Shown here: positions 63,621 to 64,000 of the stretch, in pieces
Numbering within the stretch: the stretch's first letter is position 1
How the letters are laid out: every line of letters starts with the position of its first letter
Source of the DNA: Corynebacterium falsenii
GTDB taxonomy: Bacteria; Actinomycetota; Actinomycetes; Mycobacteriales; Mycobacteriaceae
Direction of reading: 5' to 3'
Length of the DNA: 64,000 bases
Assembly (NCBI GenBank): GCA_001054945.1
Contig: JVKJ01000001.1
Span: forward strand, 62,001 to 126,000
Position numbers and translations under genes: made by a program
The notes under the pieces: generated by a model
Told to the model about the DNA's origin: nothing
Database searches by the model: none
The model's input: only the letters and a program-made list of their open reading frames with translations

Positions 63621-64000
63621 ACCCCGTGCACCTCACGAAGCACCTGCTGATCCGCGCCAAGCAACTCGACGCAGCACGCGCCCCGAAACCTGACCCGTCA
63701 TTGCCGGGTGTGTGGGCAGAAATGCTGCACACTGAGCGATTCCCGCCGCAGTTGTGGAAGGAGGCGGTCGACTACTGGGCGATGAATCCGCAGATCGGGG
63801 CGTTGTCCGTTGGTGTTCTCAGCAAGTGTGCTCTGCATGTGCGGGACCAGTGGGAGGCGCAGCCGGAGAAGCGGGAAATCCTTGAAGAAGCGCGCACAGC
63901 CCGTTTAAGCGCCCGAATAGCCCGTGGTGAACTTCCACCCGGGTCGGGGCTAGAAAGTCCGCGAGACGAGCGCACAGCGCCGAATTCGGGCCTTGCGGAG
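63602..64000 (+). CDS. Unknown phage protein, 3' end beyond the window
   Basis: The frame from ATG 63602 is open for 133 codons to the window edge. It begins MAATRVDPVHLTKHLLIRAK, with VWAEMLHTERFPPQLWKEAV and a charged helical stretch. It overlaps the end of the replication organiser by 19 bases. No family recognised; its place suggests a replication or helicase-loading helper. Confidence 0.75.
   Translation, partial: MAATRVDPVHLTKHLLIRAKQLDAARAPKPDPSLPGVWAEMLHTERFPPQLWKEAVDYWAMNPQIGALSVGVLSKCALHVRDQWEAQPEKREILEEARTARLSARIARGELPPGSGLESPRDERTAPNSGLAE

Overview
The window looks like a chromosomal segment of a Corynebacterium or a very close relative, followed by the start of an integrated phage-like element. 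Evidence for the genus is a class Ib ribonucleotide reductase set arranged nrdH-nrdI-nrdE, then ferritin, then nrdF; a tmRNA whose tag reads AENTQRDYALAA; a mycolate-reductase-like gene beside orn; and a block (dinG, pncB, clpS, DUF2017, P1 peptidase, murI, MBL, rph, rdgB, Rv1342c-like, LprD-like) that matches the gene order I know from mycobacteria. The species cannot be named from sequence alone.

Layout. 1-3.9 kb: end of ftsE, ftsX, smpB, a repeat-bearing membrane protein, and ssrA, i.e. division plus ribosome rescue. 3.9-11.5 kb: GCS2-type ligase, aldo/keto reductase, an alpha/beta hydrolase with a probable frameshift, a MerR/TipAS regulator, an alanine-type sodium symporter and phosphoglucomutase (pgm). 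11.5-12.8 kb: an A/T-richer patch with a secreted four-cysteine protein and a two-helix membrane protein. It ends in what appears to be the 3' end of a second, displaced pgm. 12.9-16.1 kb: a DsbA-like oxidoreductase, tRNA-Ala, a DUF418 protein and VKOR, together an oxidative folding pair. 16.1-24.7 kb: nadE, ribosomal protein L36, the nrd genes, ferritin and ctaD. 24.8-41.2 kb: serB, a PTH2-like protein, an acyl-CoA ligase, then the conserved dinG-to-lprD block. 41.2-43.4 kb: tRNA-Leu and a decayed integrative element. 43.4-53.7 kb: bcp, a DUF3618 protein, a luciferase-like oxidoreductase, tRNA-Lys, an L,D-transpeptidase, an unusual alpha/beta hydrolase-phytoene synthase fusion, a 2-oxo acid decarboxylase, tRNA-His, orn, cmrA and a CPBP protease.

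53.7-64 kb is a phage-type element entering the window's right edge. Its left end is a 3' fragment of a tRNA (probably tRNA-Arg), next to an intact tyrosine integrase. A leftward lysogeny block (ImmA/IrrE peptidase, unknowns, DUF2335 protein, repressor) faces a rightward early block (Cro-like protein, antirepressor, excisionase-like HTH, YqaJ exonuclease, RecT, SSB, HNH protein, replication organiser). The decayed element at tRNA-Leu carries broken copies of this integrase type and of the same ImmA-type peptidase, so two related elements used this stretch of chromosome.

The most unusual items are the pgm-end cassette with its putative secreted peptide/membrane partner, the hydrolase-phytoene synthase fusion, and the pair of related integrative elements with traceable decay mutations. 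No CRISPR array, complete insertion sequence or recognised anti-phage island was seen.
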